NCBI GenBank assembly: GCA_030037175.1 | Contig: JASHRV010000412.1 | Location: 1 to 40,705, forward strand | Length of the DNA: 40,705 nucleotides | Source: Acetobacteraceae bacterium | Lineage (GTDB): Bacteria > Pseudomonadota > Alphaproteobacteria > Acetobacterales > Acetobacteraceae | Reading direction: 5' to 3' | Shown here: one piece after another, positions 1 to 10,500 of the stretch | Position numbering within the stretch: position 1 is the first letter of the stretch | Layout: each line of letters begins with the position of its first letter | Notes under the pieces: model-generated | What the model was told of the DNA's origin: nothing | The model's database searches: none | The model's input: the letters and a program-made list of their open reading frames with translations, nothing else | Program-made: the position numbers and the translations under genes

Positions 1-771
1 ATGATGAACGTCGTCAATTTCGCCCATGGCGACTTCGTCATGCTGGCGATGTACGTGGCGTTCTTCGCCTTCACCCTGCTCAAGGTGGGGCCGGTGTTCT
101 TCGTGCCGCTGGCGGCGGTGACGCTGTTCGTGCTCGGCGTCATCGTCTATCTCGGGCTGGTGCGGCACGTGATGCGCGGGCCGATGCTGGCGCAGATACT
201 CTCGACCTTCGGGCTGGCGCTTTTCCTCAGATATTCGGCCCTCTGGGCGTTCTCCGCGAATTTCGTCTCCCTGCCCGACGGGCTCGTCGGCGGCAACTAC
301 GATCTCGGCGGAATCCGGCTTTCCGCCTCGCATCTTCTGGCCGGGGCCACGGCGCTCGTGCTGACGCTCGGGATGCATCTGATGCTGACGCGGACGGATC
401 TCGGCAGCCGCATGCTCGCGGTTTCCGAGGACCGCGTGGCCGCCGCGCTGATCGGCATCCGCGCCGACCCGATGCAGGCGCTGGCCTGGGGGCTGGGTGC
501 CGCGGCGACGGGCGTTGCGGGCGGGCTGATCGCGCTTTTCTTCTATGTCTCGCCGGAGGTGGGGAATTCCTTCACGCTGCTCGCGTTCGTCACCGTTGCC
601 TTAGGCGGATTCGGCAGCGTGCCGGGGGCGCTGATCGCGGGGCTTGCGATCGGCGTGATCGAATCCTTTTCCGCCTATTGGCTCGGGCCCGCGACCAAGG
701 ACGTGGTGGTGTTCGCGCTCTTCGTGGTGCTGCTCTGGGTGCGCCCGCAGGGGCTGCTCGGGCGCGCATGA
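1..771 (+). CDS. livH: Branched-chain amino acid ABC transporter permease LivH (5' partial; window starts inside the gene)
   Basis: Translation VVNFAHGDFVMLAMYVAFF... is the LivH N-terminal core. The expected upstream residues are missing, so the gene probably starts before base 1. Followed by livM, livG and livF. Confidence 0.88.
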   Translation: MMNVVNFAHGDFVMLAMYVAFFAFTLLKVGPVFFVPLAAVTLFVLGVIVYLGLVRHVMRGPMLAQILSTFGLALFLRYSALWAFSANFVSLPDGLVGGNYDLGGIRLSASHLLAGATALVLTLGMHLMLTRTDLGSRMLAVSEDRVAAALIGIRADPMQALAWGLGAAATGVAGGLIALFFYVSPEVGNSFTLLAFVTVALGGFGSVPGALIAGLAIGVIESFSAYWLGPATKDVVVFALFVVLLWVRPQGLLGRA

Positions 772-1736
772 GGGTTTCCCTGCGCGCCGCGCTGGTTCTC
801 GCTGCGATCCTGCTTGCGATCGCGCCGGTGCTGAGCGGCAATGCGTTCTATCAGCGGATCGCCGCACTGGTGGTGCTCGCGGCGATCTCGGCCTCGGCGT
901 GGAACGTGATCGGCGGCTATGGCGGGCAGGTCTCGTTCGGGCATTCGGTCTATTTCGGCATCGGCGGCTATGCGGCGCTGCTTTCCTTCACCAAGCTCGG
1001 GCTGCCGCCGATCGCCGGCGCGCCGCTCGGCATGCTCGCGAGCCTCTTGCTTTCGGCGATCGTCGGGCTGCCGAGCTTTCGGCTGCGCGGGCATTATTTC
1101 TCGATGGCAACGATTGCGATTGCGGCACTTGCGGAGCTGCTGGTGACGAACTGGGGATGGGCGGGCGGGGCGATCGGGCTGATGGGGCCGGCGACGCCGC
1201 GCTCGCCCGCCGATCTGCTGTTCCGGAGCGCGCTTCCCTATTACGCGATCTTCCTCGTCGTGCTCGCGGTGCTGCTGGCGCTCACCTGGTGGATGCAGCG
1301 GAGCCGGATGGGGTTCTATCTGCGCGCGATCAGCTCCGGCGAGCGGGCGGCCGAGAGCCTCGGCGTGCCGATCCGGCGCACCAAGCTCTATGCGCTCTTC
1401 CTCTCCGGCGCATTCACCGCGCTCGCCGGCTCCCTCTATGCGGTGATGATCGGATTCATCGACCCGGACAGCGGATTCGGCATTCTCGTCTCGGTGAACA
1501 TGGTGGTGATGGCGGCGCTGGGCGGGGCGGGAACGCTGTTCGGCCCGCTTGCCGGCGCGATCATCCTGGTGCCGCTCGAGGAGACGACGAACGCGGTTCT
1601 GGGCGGGGGCGGCTCGGGCGCGGCCTATGTCGCCTACGGCATCATCATCATGCTGCTCGCGCGGTTCAGCCCGGGCGGGCTCGCGCAATGGGTGCCGCGC
1701 CCCTCTGCCGAAAAGCGCGTGCGCCGTGCTGCTTGA
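768..1736 (+). CDS. livM: Branched-chain amino acid ABC transporter permease LivM
   Basis: MRVSLRAALVLAAILL...WNVIGGYGGQVSFGHSVYFGIGGYAALLSF is a LivM signature. ATGA overlap with the livH stop. The longer ORF start at 678 is not needed. Confidence 0.9.
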   Translation: MRVSLRAALVLAAILLAIAPVLSGNAFYQRIAALVVLAAISASAWNVIGGYGGQVSFGHSVYFGIGGYAALLSFTKLGLPPIAGAPLGMLASLLLSAIVGLPSFRLRGHYFSMATIAIAALAELLVTNWGWAGGAIGLMGPATPRSPADLLFRSALPYYAIFLVVLAVLLALTWWMQRSRMGFYLRAISSGERAAESLGVPIRRTKLYALFLSGAFTALAGSLYAVMIGFIDPDSGFGILVSVNMVVMAALGGAGTLFGPLAGAIILVPLEETTNAVLGGGGSGAAYVAYGIIIMLLARFSPGGLAQWVPRPSAEKRVRRAA

Positions 1737-2454
1737 GGCGAGCGGCATCGTCAAGGCGTTCGGGAGCTTCCGCGCGGTGGACGGGGCGGATCTCGCGCTC
1801 GCGGAGAACGAGCTGCTCGGGCTGATCGGGCCGAATGGAGCGGGGAAGAGCACTTTCTTCAACTGCCTGGCGGGCGAGGCGCGCCCGACGCGGGGAACGA
1901 TCCGCTTTCGCGGGGAGGATGTGACTATGCTCTCCTCGGCCGCGCATGCGCGGCTCGGGCTTGCGCGGACGTTCCAGGTGCCGGTCGTGTTCGCCGGTAT
2001 GAGCGTGCGCGAGAATGTGATGGTGGGTGCGTTCCTGCGCCACCCGGCAAGGCACAGGGCCGCGGAGAAGGCGGACGAGGTGCTGGAGTTCACCGGGCTC
2101 GCGGCGCAGGCCGAGACGCCGGCGAGCGCGCTCGGCACGGCGGGGCGCAAGCGGCTTGGGATCGCGCGGGCGCTGGCGACGGAGCCGCTTCTGCTGCTGC
2201 TCGACGAGGCGCTGGCGGGGCTGACCTCCGCCGAGGTGGAGGGCGCGATCGAGCTCGTGAGCCGGATCCATGCGCGCGGGATCACGCTGGTGGTGGTGGA
2301 GCACATCATGGAGGTGATCCATCGGCTGACGCAGCGCGTGCTGGTGTTCAACCAGGGGCGCGTGATCGCGGAAGGAACGCCGGCGGAGGTGACGGCCGAT
2401 GCGGCGGTGATCGAGGCCTATCTCGGGCGGCGTGCGCGGAGGCTCGCGAGATGA
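1726..2454 (+). CDS. livG: Branched-chain amino acid ABC transporter ATP-binding protein LivG
   Basis: Walker A GPNGAGKST, LLLLDEALAGL, VVVEHIMEVI. GTG start (VLLEASGIVKAFGSF) overlaps the livM end. Confidence 0.9.
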   Translation: MLLEASGIVKAFGSFRAVDGADLALAENELLGLIGPNGAGKSTFFNCLAGEARPTRGTIRFRGEDVTMLSSAAHARLGLARTFQVPVVFAGMSVRENVMVGAFLRHPARHRAAEKADEVLEFTGLAAQAETPASALGTAGRKRLGIARALATEPLLLLLDEALAGLTSAEVEGAIELVSRIHARGITLVVVEHIMEVIHRLTQRVLVFNQGRVIAEGTPAEVTADAAVIEAYLGRRARRLAR

Positions 2455-3173
2455 GCGAGGCGCTGCTTCGAGTTTCGCAGCTTGCCGTGCGCTACGGCGA
2501 TCTTGTCGGTGTGGCCGATGTTTCCTTCGCGGTCGGCGAGGGCGAGGTGGTGGCGCTGCTCGGCGCGAACGGCGCGGGCAAGACGACGACGCTGAACGCG
2601 CTCGCGGGGCTGGTGCGGCCGGCCGGAGGGGAGATTTCGTGGCGCGGCGAGCGGATCGATGGCGCGCCGGCGCACGCGATCGTGGCGCGGGGGATCGCGC
2701 TCTCGCCCGAGGGCTGGCGGCTTTTCGTGCAGCAGACGGTGGAGCAGAATCTGCGGCTGGGGGCGGCGGCGCTGAAGGAGCGGGCGCGCTTCGGGCCGCT
2801 GCTCGAGCGGGTTTTTTCGCTCTTTCCGCGGCTGGCGGAGCGCAGGCGGCAGAATGCGGGCACGCTTTCGGGCGGCGAGCGGCAGATGCTCGCGGTGGGA
2901 CGCGCGCTCATGAGCGATCCAAAGCTTCTCATGCTGGACGAGCCGAGCCTCGGCCTTGCGCCGGCGGTCGTGGATGCGATGTACGAGACGCTCGGGCAGC
3001 TCCGCGCGGAGGGGCTTACGCTGCTGATCGCCGAGCAGTCGATGGAGCTCGCCCTCGAGATCGCCGACCGGGCGGCGGTGCTGCAGACGGGACGGACGGT
3101 GCTTTCGGGAACCGCAAAAGAGATCGCGGAGAATCCGGACCTGCACCGGGCCTATCTGGGAGCGGCGCTTTAG
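2451..3173 (+). CDS. livF: Branched-chain amino acid ABC transporter ATP-binding protein LivF
   Basis: GANGAGKTTTLNALAG, LSGGERQMLAVGRALMSDPKLLMLDEPSLGLAP. ATGA overlap with livG. Confidence 0.92.
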   Translation: MSEALLRVSQLAVRYGDLVGVADVSFAVGEGEVVALLGANGAGKTTTLNALAGLVRPAGGEISWRGERIDGAPAHAIVARGIALSPEGWRLFVQQTVEQNLRLGAAALKERARFGPLLERVFSLFPRLAERRRQNAGTLSGGERQMLAVGRALMSDPKLLMLDEPSLGLAPAVVDAMYETLGQLRAEGLTLLIAEQSMELALEIADRAAVLQTGRTVLSGTAKEIAENPDLHRAYLGAAL

Positions 3174-3206
3174 GCCGGGTCCGGAAAGCGGGGAAAAGTC
3201 TTTTTG

Positions 3207-3238
3207 CTTCTTTTTCTTCAGAAAAAGAAGGTTTTTCC
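3207..3238 (+). terminator. Intrinsic terminator-like hairpin after the liv operon
   Basis: Perfect 10-bp inverted repeat CTTCTTTTTC-TTCA-GAAAAAGAAG followed by GTTTTT, 34 bp after the livF stop. Confidence 0.6.
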
Positions 3239-3270
3239 TTTCGATGCTTCATCAGGGTGCATAACACCCT

Positions 3271-3314
3271 CTAGAGCGGGATGCGTTCGCTCTCGCTCAC
3301 TTATCCCGCTCTAG
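3271..3314. repeat. Intergenic inverted repeat CTAGAGCGGGAT-N20-ATCCCGCTCTAG
   Basis: Perfect 12-bp arms at 3271-3282 and 3303-3314, between convergent livF and csoR. Confidence 0.7.
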
Positions 3315-3373
3315 GTCTTTGTTTTTCCCGCGTGATTCACGCCTTCGGTTCCCCCACCTCCGGCGATCACGCT

Positions 3374-3649
3374 CTAGCGCCGCATGCGTCCGATCGCTTC
3401 GACCAGCTCATCCACCTTGCGGCGCTGCTCGACAGCGCTGCCGGAGGTGAAGGCATCTGCCACGCAATGGCCGATGTGATCGCTCAGGATCTGTTCCTCG
3501 ACCTTATGCAGCGCCGCGCGGACGGCTGCGATCTGGGTGAGCACGTCCACGCAGTAGCGGTCTTCCTCGACCATGCGCAGGAGCCCGCCGACCTGGCCCT
3601 CAATCCGTTTCAGACGCGCGCCGACGGCGTCCCTGGTTGCCTCGTGCAT
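3374..3649 (-). CDS. csoR: CsoR/FrmR (DUF156) family metal-sensing transcriptional repressor
   Basis: [52 protein letters not shown] has the Cys...His...Cys arrangement of the family. Divergent from copA. Confidence 0.88.
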   Translation of the reverse strand: MHEATRDAVGARLKRIEGQVGGLLRMVEEDRYCVDVLTQIAAVRAALHKVEEQILSDHIGHCVADAFTSGSAVEQRRKVDELVEAIGRMRR

Positions 3650-3665
3650 GGAAGGGTTGCCTTCC

Positions 3666-3693
3666 TTGATACTTTACCCCGGTGGGGTATATG
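3666..3693 (+). promoter_or_regulatory. copA promoter with embedded CsoR-type operator
   Basis: TTGATA (3666-3671), N16, TATATG (3688-3693). The spacer holds the palindrome TACCCC-GGT-GGGGTA (3675-3689). Confidence 0.65.
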
Positions 3694-3758
3694 ACCTCCC
3701 AAGATGGCGCTGGCAAGGGCGTGGCCTCGCCAGCTCCGGGCATGTTCGGGATGGAGAG

Positions 3759-6167
3759 ATGGTGATGAGCGGGCAGCGGGATTTGGCCGGGGAGCATCAT
3801 CATCACCCGCATCATCGTCATGGGGGAGGTGCGGAGAGCGGGGCGGGCGCGATCGATCCGGTTTGCGGCATGTCGGTCGATCCGGAACATTCGAGGCACC
3901 GGTTCCACTATGAAGGAAACGTTTTTTATTTTTGCAGCACGGGCTGCCGGGAAAAATTTGCCGCGGATCCGGGGCGATATCTGAAGCCGAAAGTCGCGGC
4001 GAAGGAGGAGGCGTCGCCGGGCGCGATCTATACCTGCCCGATGCACCCGGAAGTGCGCCAGGACCATCCGGGCGCCTGCCCGATCTGCGGAATGGCGCTC
4101 GAGCCGCTGGCGCCGACGGCGGAAGCCGGCGAGAACGAAGAGCTTCGCGATATGCGGAGGCGTCTTTGGACGGCGCTTGCGCTCGCCGTGCCGGTGGTGG
4201 TGCTGGCGATGGGCATGTATGTGCCGGGGCTCGGGCCCGCGCTCGAACGCGCTCTGCCGCGGATGCTCTCGAACTGGATTCAGTTGGTCCTGACGACGCC
4301 GATCGTGGCCTGGGCGGGCTCGGTGTTCTTCGTTCGCGGCTGGCGCTCGATCGTCAATCGCAGCCTCAACATGTTCACGCTGATCGCCCTCGGCACCGGC
4401 ACGGCCTATCTCTACAGCGTCGTCGCGACTGTTTTGCCGGGCATCTTCCCTGCCGGATTCCGCGGTGCCGACGGGACCGTGGGCACGTATTTCGAGGCGG
4501 CTTCGGTGATCACCGTGCTGGTGCTGGTTGGCCAGGTGCTCGAGCTCGGGGCACGCGAGCAGACCGGCGGCGCGATTCGCGCCCTGCTTCATCTGGCGCC
4601 GAAGACGACACGGAGGCTGCGCGGGGACGGGACGGACGAGGAGATCACGCTCGATCAGGTGCAGGTGGGCGACCGGCTCAGGGTTCGTCCGGGCGATGCC
4701 GTGCCGGTCGATGGCGTGGTGCTGGAGGGAAGCAGTTCCGTTGATGAATCGATGATGAGCGGCGAATCGATGCCGGTGCCGAAGCAGGGCGGCGATGCGC
4801 TGATCGGCGGCACGGTGAACGGCACCGGGTCACTTTTGATGCGCGCGGAGAAAGTGGGCGCGGATACCGTGCTCGCGCGCATCGTCGCCATGGTGAGCGA
4901 GGCGCAGCGCTCGCGCGCACCGATCCAGCGCCTGGCCGACCTTGTTGCCGGTTGGTTCGTGCCGGCGGTGATCGCGGTTGCGGTGCTGTCTTTTGTTCTG
5001 TGGGCGGTCTGGGGGTCGGCGCCGGGGCACCCCGGCGCGCTTGCCTACGGGCTGCTGGCGGCGGTTTCGGTGCTCATTATTGCCTGCCCCTGCGCGCTGG
5101 GCCTGGCGACGCCGATGTCGATCCAGGTGGGGGTCGGCAAGGGAGCGGCCGCGGGCGTGCTGATCAAGTCCGCCGAGGCGCTCGAGCGGATGGAGAAGGT
5201 CGATACGCTGGTCGCCGATAAGACCGGAACGCTGACCGAAGGCAAGCCGAATGTGACGCGTGTCGTGCCCGCGGCAGGCTTTGCCGAGGAAGAGGTGCTG
5301 CGGATTGCCGCGAGCCTCGAGCGCGCGAGCGAGCATCCGCTGGCGGCGGCGATCGTGCGCGCGGCGGATGAGCGGAAAATTGCTCTGACGGAGGCTGCGG
5401 ATTTCCGGTCTGTGACCGGGCAAGGCGTGCGCGGGCGGATCGAGGGGCGCGACGTCGCGCTCGGCAATGCGGCGCTGATGGAGGCCGGGAGTGTCGCGGT
5501 CGGGGCGCTGGGTGCTGCCGCCGACGAGTTGCGCTCGGGCGGTGCGACGGCGCTTTTCGTCGCCGTGGACGGCAAGCCGGCCGGGGTTGTGGCGATTGCC
5601 GATCCGATCAAGCAGAGCGCGCGGGCGGCGCTGGACGCGTTGCGCGCGGAGGGAATGCGCATCGTCATGCTGACGGGGGACAATCGGCGGACGGCGGAGG
5701 CGGTGGCGCGCGCGCTCGGCATCGACAGTATCGAGGCCGATGTTCTGCCCGACCAGAAGCATGAGGTGGTGCGCCGGCTGCGCGCGGAGGGGCGGGTGGT
5801 CGCGATGGCCGGCGATGGGGTGAATGATGCGCCGGCGCTCGCCGCGGCGGATATCGGCATCGCCATGGGTACCGGCACCGATGTGGCGATGCAGAGCGCG
5901 GGCGTGACGCTGGTGAAGGGCGATCTCGCCGGCGTGGTGCGTGCGCGGCGGCTGAGCCGGGCGACGATGCGCAATATCCGGCAGAATCTTTTCTTTGCGT
6001 TCATCTACAACGCTGTGGGCGTGCCCGTGGCCGCAGGCGTGCTTTACCCGTGGTTCGGCATTCTGCTGAGCCCGGTGATCGCGGCGCTGGCAATGTCTTT
6101 GAGCTCGGTCTCGGTGGTGATGAACGCGCTGCGCCTGCGCGGGCTGGATCTCGATTCAAAGCCTTAA
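3759..6167 (+). CDS. copA: Copper/heavy-metal translocating P-type ATPase with His-rich N-terminus, YHS domain and heavy-metal-binding (YTCPMHPE) domain
   Basis: His-rich [22 protein letters not shown] (YHS); [25 protein letters not shown] in [31 protein letters not shown]. Start chosen after GGATGGAGAG. Confidence 0.93.
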   Translation: MVMSGQRDLAGEHHHHPHHRHGGGAESGAGAIDPVCGMSVDPEHSRHRFHYEGNVFYFCSTGCREKFAADPGRYLKPKVAAKEEASPGAIYTCPMHPEVRQDHPGACPICGMALEPLAPTAEAGENEELRDMRRRLWTALALAVPVVVLAMGMYVPGLGPALERALPRMLSNWIQLVLTTPIVAWAGSVFFVRGWRSIVNRSLNMFTLIALGTGTAYLYSVVATVLPGIFPAGFRGADGTVGTYFEAASVITVLVLVGQVLELGAREQTGGAIRALLHLAPKTTRRLRGDGTDEEITLDQVQVGDRLRVRPGDAVPVDGVVLEGSSSVDESMMSGESMPVPKQGGDALIGGTVNGTGSLLMRAEKVGADTVLARIVAMVSEAQRSRAPIQRLADLVAGWFVPAVIAVAVLSFVLWAVWGSAPGHPGALAYGLLAAVSVLIIACPCALGLATPMSIQVGVGKGAAAGVLIKSAEALERMEKVDTLVADKTGTLTEGKPNVTRVVPAAGFAEEEVLRIAASLERASEHPLAAAIVRAADERKIALTEAADFRSVTGQGVRGRIEGRDVALGNAALMEAGSVAVGALGAAADELRSGGATALFVAVDGKPAGVVAIADPIKQSARAALDALRAEGMRIVMLTGDNRRTAEAVARALGIDSIEADVLPDQKHEVVRRLRAEGRVVAMAGDGVNDAPALAAADIGIAMGTGTDVAMQSAGVTLVKGDLAGVVRARRLSRATMRNIRQNLFFAFIYNAVGVPVAAGVLYPWFGILLSPVIAALAMSLSSVSVVMNALRLRGLDLDSKP

Positions 6168-6211
6168 GTTTTTTAAGGCGGCGGGCCAGGCCTGGGCGCC
6201 GGAAGGCCCGC
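6161..6211 (+). terminator. Two consecutive hairpins at the copA 3' end
   Basis: GCCTTAA-N5-TTAAGGC (6161-6179, containing the copA stop codon), then GCGGGCC...GGCCCGC (6181-6211) enclosing the palindrome CCAGGCCTGG. Confidence 0.45.
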
Positions 6212-6377
6212 CCCGGCATTCGTGAGCGACATGGTGTGATGCGGGCCGCGAGGCTGGAAGGCCCGTGCCTGTGGTCCACATCAGCCGCGCCGGTCATCGC
6301 GAGCGGCCGTCCGAGAAAACGGTCTTTCAGGGCACCTGTCGCGCCGCGGCATTCCCTTGGTGCGCGTTTTTGGAGAG

Positions 6378-7550
6378 ATGGCCATGAAGAGACATGTTGT
6401 CATGGCGACCCTCTTGGTCGCGCTCGGCGCCGGTGGAGTGGCGGTCTGGCGCGTGCACGGGGCGGAACCGCCGCCAGCATCGCCGGCGCCGTTGCCGGCC
6501 GTGCCGGTGGTCGCGGCCAAGGTCGCGGTTTCCGATGTGCCGATCGAGATGACGGGCATCGGGACCGTGGTGGCGTACAACGTCGTGCACGTGAATGCGC
6601 GGGTGACGGGGACGATCGAGCGGATCGGATTCGTTGAGGGCCAGACCGTGCATCCGGGCAGCCTGATCGCCCAACTCGACCCGCGACCTTTCCAGGCTGC
6701 GCTCAAGGAGGCCGAGGCGAACCTGGCCCGCGACCAGGCTGCGCTTGCCAATGCCGAGATCAATCTCAATCGGTACATCCCGCTGCTGAAGCCGGGATAT
6801 GCATCCGCTCAACAGGTTGCCAACCAGCAATCGACGGTGAGTGAGCTGGTGGCGCAGATCGCCGCCGACAAGGCGGCAGTCTTCAACGCCAAGACGCAGC
6901 TCAGCTACACGAGGATCACGTCGCCGATCGACGGGGTGAGCGGGATTCTCAACGTCGATGTCGGAAATATCGTCCAGCCGGGCGGCGCGATGCCGATCGT
7001 CACGATCACGCAGATCCAGCCGATCTCCATCATCTTCACGCTGCCGCAAGCCGATCTGCCCGCGGTGCAGGCGGCGATGGCAGAGGGACCGCTGACGGCG
7101 ATCGCCTACGGGCAGGATGACCAGAAGGAACTCGGCAAGGGAACCCTTCTGCTGGTGAACAACACCATCAATCAGAGCTCGGGGACGATGCAGCTCAAGG
7201 CGACCTTCCCCAACGCCAATCGCGCATTGTGGCCTGGAGAGTTCGTCAATGTCCGCTTGGTGACCGCGATCCGGCATGATGGCGTCACGGTGCCGATGAG
7301 CGCCGTGCAGCAGGGACAGAGCGGCCCGTTCGTCTTCGTGGTCGGGCCGGCTGACACGGTACGAGAGCGCCCGGTAAGCATCGTCGAGACGATCGATGGC
7401 CGAGTCCTGATCGAAAAGGGGCTGCGAGCGGGCGAGACCGTCGTAACGCAAGGCCAGTATCGCCTCGCCGACGGCGCGAAAGTGGCGGAGGTCGGGGCGG
7501 GCAATCCCCAGGTGCAGAACGTTACCGAAGCCAGCGCGGGAATGCTCTGA
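6378..7550 (+). CDS. RND efflux periplasmic adaptor subunit (MdtA/AcrA-like)
   Basis: VEGQTVHPGSLIAQLDPRPFQAALKEAEANLARDQAALANAE, TQLSYTRITSPIDG; lipoyl/hairpin architecture of membrane fusion proteins. Overlaps the RND permease start. Confidence 0.9.
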   Translation: MAMKRHVVMATLLVALGAGGVAVWRVHGAEPPPASPAPLPAVPVVAAKVAVSDVPIEMTGIGTVVAYNVVHVNARVTGTIERIGFVEGQTVHPGSLIAQLDPRPFQAALKEAEANLARDQAALANAEINLNRYIPLLKPGYASAQQVANQQSTVSELVAQIAADKAAVFNAKTQLSYTRITSPIDGVSGILNVDVGNIVQPGGAMPIVTITQIQPISIIFTLPQADLPAVQAAMAEGPLTAIAYGQDDQKELGKGTLLLVNNTINQSSGTMQLKATFPNANRALWPGEFVNVRLVTAIRHDGVTVPMSAVQQGQSGPFVFVVGPADTVRERPVSIVETIDGRVLIEKGLRAGETVVTQGQYRLADGAKVAEVGAGNPQVQNVTEASAGML

Positions 7551-10500
7551 TGAGCCTCTCGGCACCATTCATCAGGAGGCCGGTGGCGACAGCGCTGTTG
7601 ATGGTGGCAATCGTCCTGCTCGGCGCCGTGGCTTACAACCTTTTGCCCGTCGCCTCGCTGCCGGATGTCTCCTTCCCGACAATCCAGGTCTCGGCGCAGC
7701 TGCCGGGTGCGGACCCGCAGACAATGGCATCCTCGGTGGCGACTCCGCTCGAGAAGCAGTTTGGAGAGATCCCTTATCTGACGCAGATGACGTCCACGAG
7801 CTCGCTTGGCTATACCAGCATTACGCTGCAATTCGCGCTGAGCGACAATATCAATGCCGCGGCCCAGCTCGTGCAGACGGCGATCAATGCTGCGGCGGGG
7901 CAGCTGCCGAAGAACATGCCGACGCCGCCGACCTATCACGAGGTCAATCCGGCGGATGCTCCTATTCTCGTGCTGGGCGTCACCTCGCATGTTTTGCCGA
8001 TAACGACCGTGGACGACTACGCCGAAAGCATCGTTGTGCAGAAGATCTCGCAGGTGCCCGGAGTCGGACTTGTCAATGTCGGCGGTGAGCAGCATCCGGC
8101 GGTGAGGCTGCAGTTCAACCCCGCGCAGCTCGCGGCCGACGGCCTCGATCTCGAGGATGTGCGGAACGCGCTCACCGATGCGAGCGTCGATCAGCCGAAG
8201 GGAAGCCTTTACGGCACGGCGCAGTCCTATACGCTGCAGACGAACGATCAGATCCTGAGCCGGCAGGAATGGGATCATCAGATCATCGCCTACCGCAATG
8301 GCGGGCCGATCACGGTCGCGGATGTCGGCCGAGCCGTCATCGGGCCGCAGGACATCACGCTCAAGGGCTGGGTCAATCGCCATCCCGGCATCATCCTGCT
8401 GGTCGAGCAGCTCCCCGGCGCCAACGTGATCAGCACTGTGCAGGCGGTGAAGAAGGCGCTGCCGCAGATCCAGGCTTCGCTGCCGCCGACGATCAAGATC
8501 TCGATTCTGTCCGATCGCACGACCAGCATTCGCGCCTCCGTCTCGGATGTCGAGTTCACGCTGATCCTGACGGTTGCGCTCGTCGTGGGGGTGATCTTTC
8601 TTTTTCTGCGCAGCCTCTGGCCGACGGTGATTCCGGCGGTTGCCGTTCCGGTTTCGATCATTGGCACGTTCGGCGCGATGTATGCGTTCGGCTACAGCCT
8701 CGACAATCTTTCGCTGATGGGGCTTTCGATCGCGGTCGGCTTCGTCGTGGACGATGCGATCGTGATGGTCGAGAACATCGCCCGGCACATCGAGATGGGC
8801 AAGGCGCCAATGCAGGCGGCACTCGATGGCGCGGGCGAAATCGGGTTCACGATCGTCTCGATGTCGATTTCTCTGGTCGCCGTGTTCATTCCGCTGTTGC
8901 TGATGAGCGGGATGGTAGGGCGGATGTTTCAGGAGTTCGCTGTGACCGTGGCGGTGACCATCGCATTTTCTTTGGTGGTCTCCCTGACGCTGACGCCGGC
9001 GATGGCCGCGCGGTTGCTGCGCAACGAGCATTCCGAGGATCGGGGGCGATTATCGCGCGGGCTCGAATGGTGCTTCGATGCGCTGCTTGGCGCGTACGAC
9101 CGTGCCCTGGTGGTGGCGTTGCGGCATCGCTTCATCACCTTGATGGTGATGCTGGCAACGGTGGCGGCGACGGCCTGGCTTTTCATCGTTATCCCGAAGG
9201 GGTTTTTCCCGGAGCAGGATACGGGCCTGATCCTCGGCGTGACCGAGGCGGCGGAGGATATCTCCCCCACAGGGATGGCGGCGCTGCAGCGGGAGGTGAT
9301 CGCGGCAGTGATGAAGGACCACGCGGTCGCCTCGATTGCCGCCGCGATCGGCGCCGGGGGCGCAACCTCGACGGAGAACCAGGGGCGCGTGTTCATCGCG
9401 CTCAAGCCACGGAACGAGCGCCCGCCGATCGAGCAGGTGATGGCGAGGCTCGATCGAGAGACGCGCGGAATTCCGGGGCTCAGGCTCTTCATGCAGGCAG
9501 TGCAGGATATCAATATCGGCGGCCGGCTGACCGCGACGCAGTATCAGTACACGTTGACGGATGTGGATTACAGCGAGCTGAACCAATGGGCGCCGGTTGT
9601 GGAGAGCGCACTTGCGAAGCTGCCGCAGCTCATCGACGTGACGAGCGATCAGCAATCTTCGGCACCCCAGCTGACGCTTGAGATCAACCGTAGCGTCGCT
9701 TCCCGGCTCGGGATCAATCCCGCCGATATCGACGCGGTGCTGTACGATGCCTTCGGACAACGGCCGATCGCTCAGCTCTATACCCGGCTCAATCAGTATT
9801 GGGTCATCATGGAGGTCAATCCCAAGTTCCAGCTTGGGCCCAATGCGCTGCAGCGGATCTATGTCCGCTCGCAGACGGCGGGCATGGTGCCGCTGAGCGA
9901 GCTCGTGACGCTGGAACACACGGTGGGGCCGCTCTCGGTCAACCACCAGGGCCAGTTTCCTTCGGTGACCATAAGCTTCAATCTCCGGCCCAATGCTTCG
10001 CTTGGACCGGCCGTGACGGCCATCAGGAAGGCCGTGGCGGCGCTCGAGCTGCCCCCGACGATCAGTGCCACCTTCCAGGGCAATGCGCAGGCATTCCAGT
10101 CATCGCTCGCGAGCACGCCGATCCTGATCGTGGCGGCGCTGATCGCTGTCTACATCATTCTCGGCATGCTCTACGAGAACATGATCCACCCGCTGACGAT
10201 CATCTCGACGCTGCCGGCCGCGGGGCTCGGCGCGCTGCTCACCCTCTACATATTCGGCCTTGGGCTCGACGTGATGGGGATGATCGGCATCATCCTGCTG
10301 ATCGGTATCGTCAAGAAGAACGGGATCATGCTGGTGGACTTTGCGCTCGAAGCAGAGAGGAACCGTGGATTGAGCCCCGAAGAATCGATTCACGAGGCCT
10401 GCCGGCTGCGCTTTCGTCCGATCTTGATGACGACGATGTGCGCCCTTCTCGGTGGTGTGCCGCTGATGCTGAGCACGGGCACGGGGGCGGCGCTGCGCCA

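Noticed and set aside
675-2351. 558-aa minus-strand ORF antisense to livM/livG
   Set aside because: Low-complexity Arg/Ser/Ala-rich translation opposite well-supported genes; an artefact of high GC.
7172-9031. 619-aa minus-strand ORF antisense to the RND operon
   Set aside because: HRDDR/RQR-rich composition with no recognisable domain; the plus-strand RND genes are unambiguous.
8269-9681. 470-aa plus-strand alternative-frame ORF inside the RND permease
   Set aside because: Frame-shifted reading of the permease with Arg/Gly/Asp-rich composition; no independent signal.
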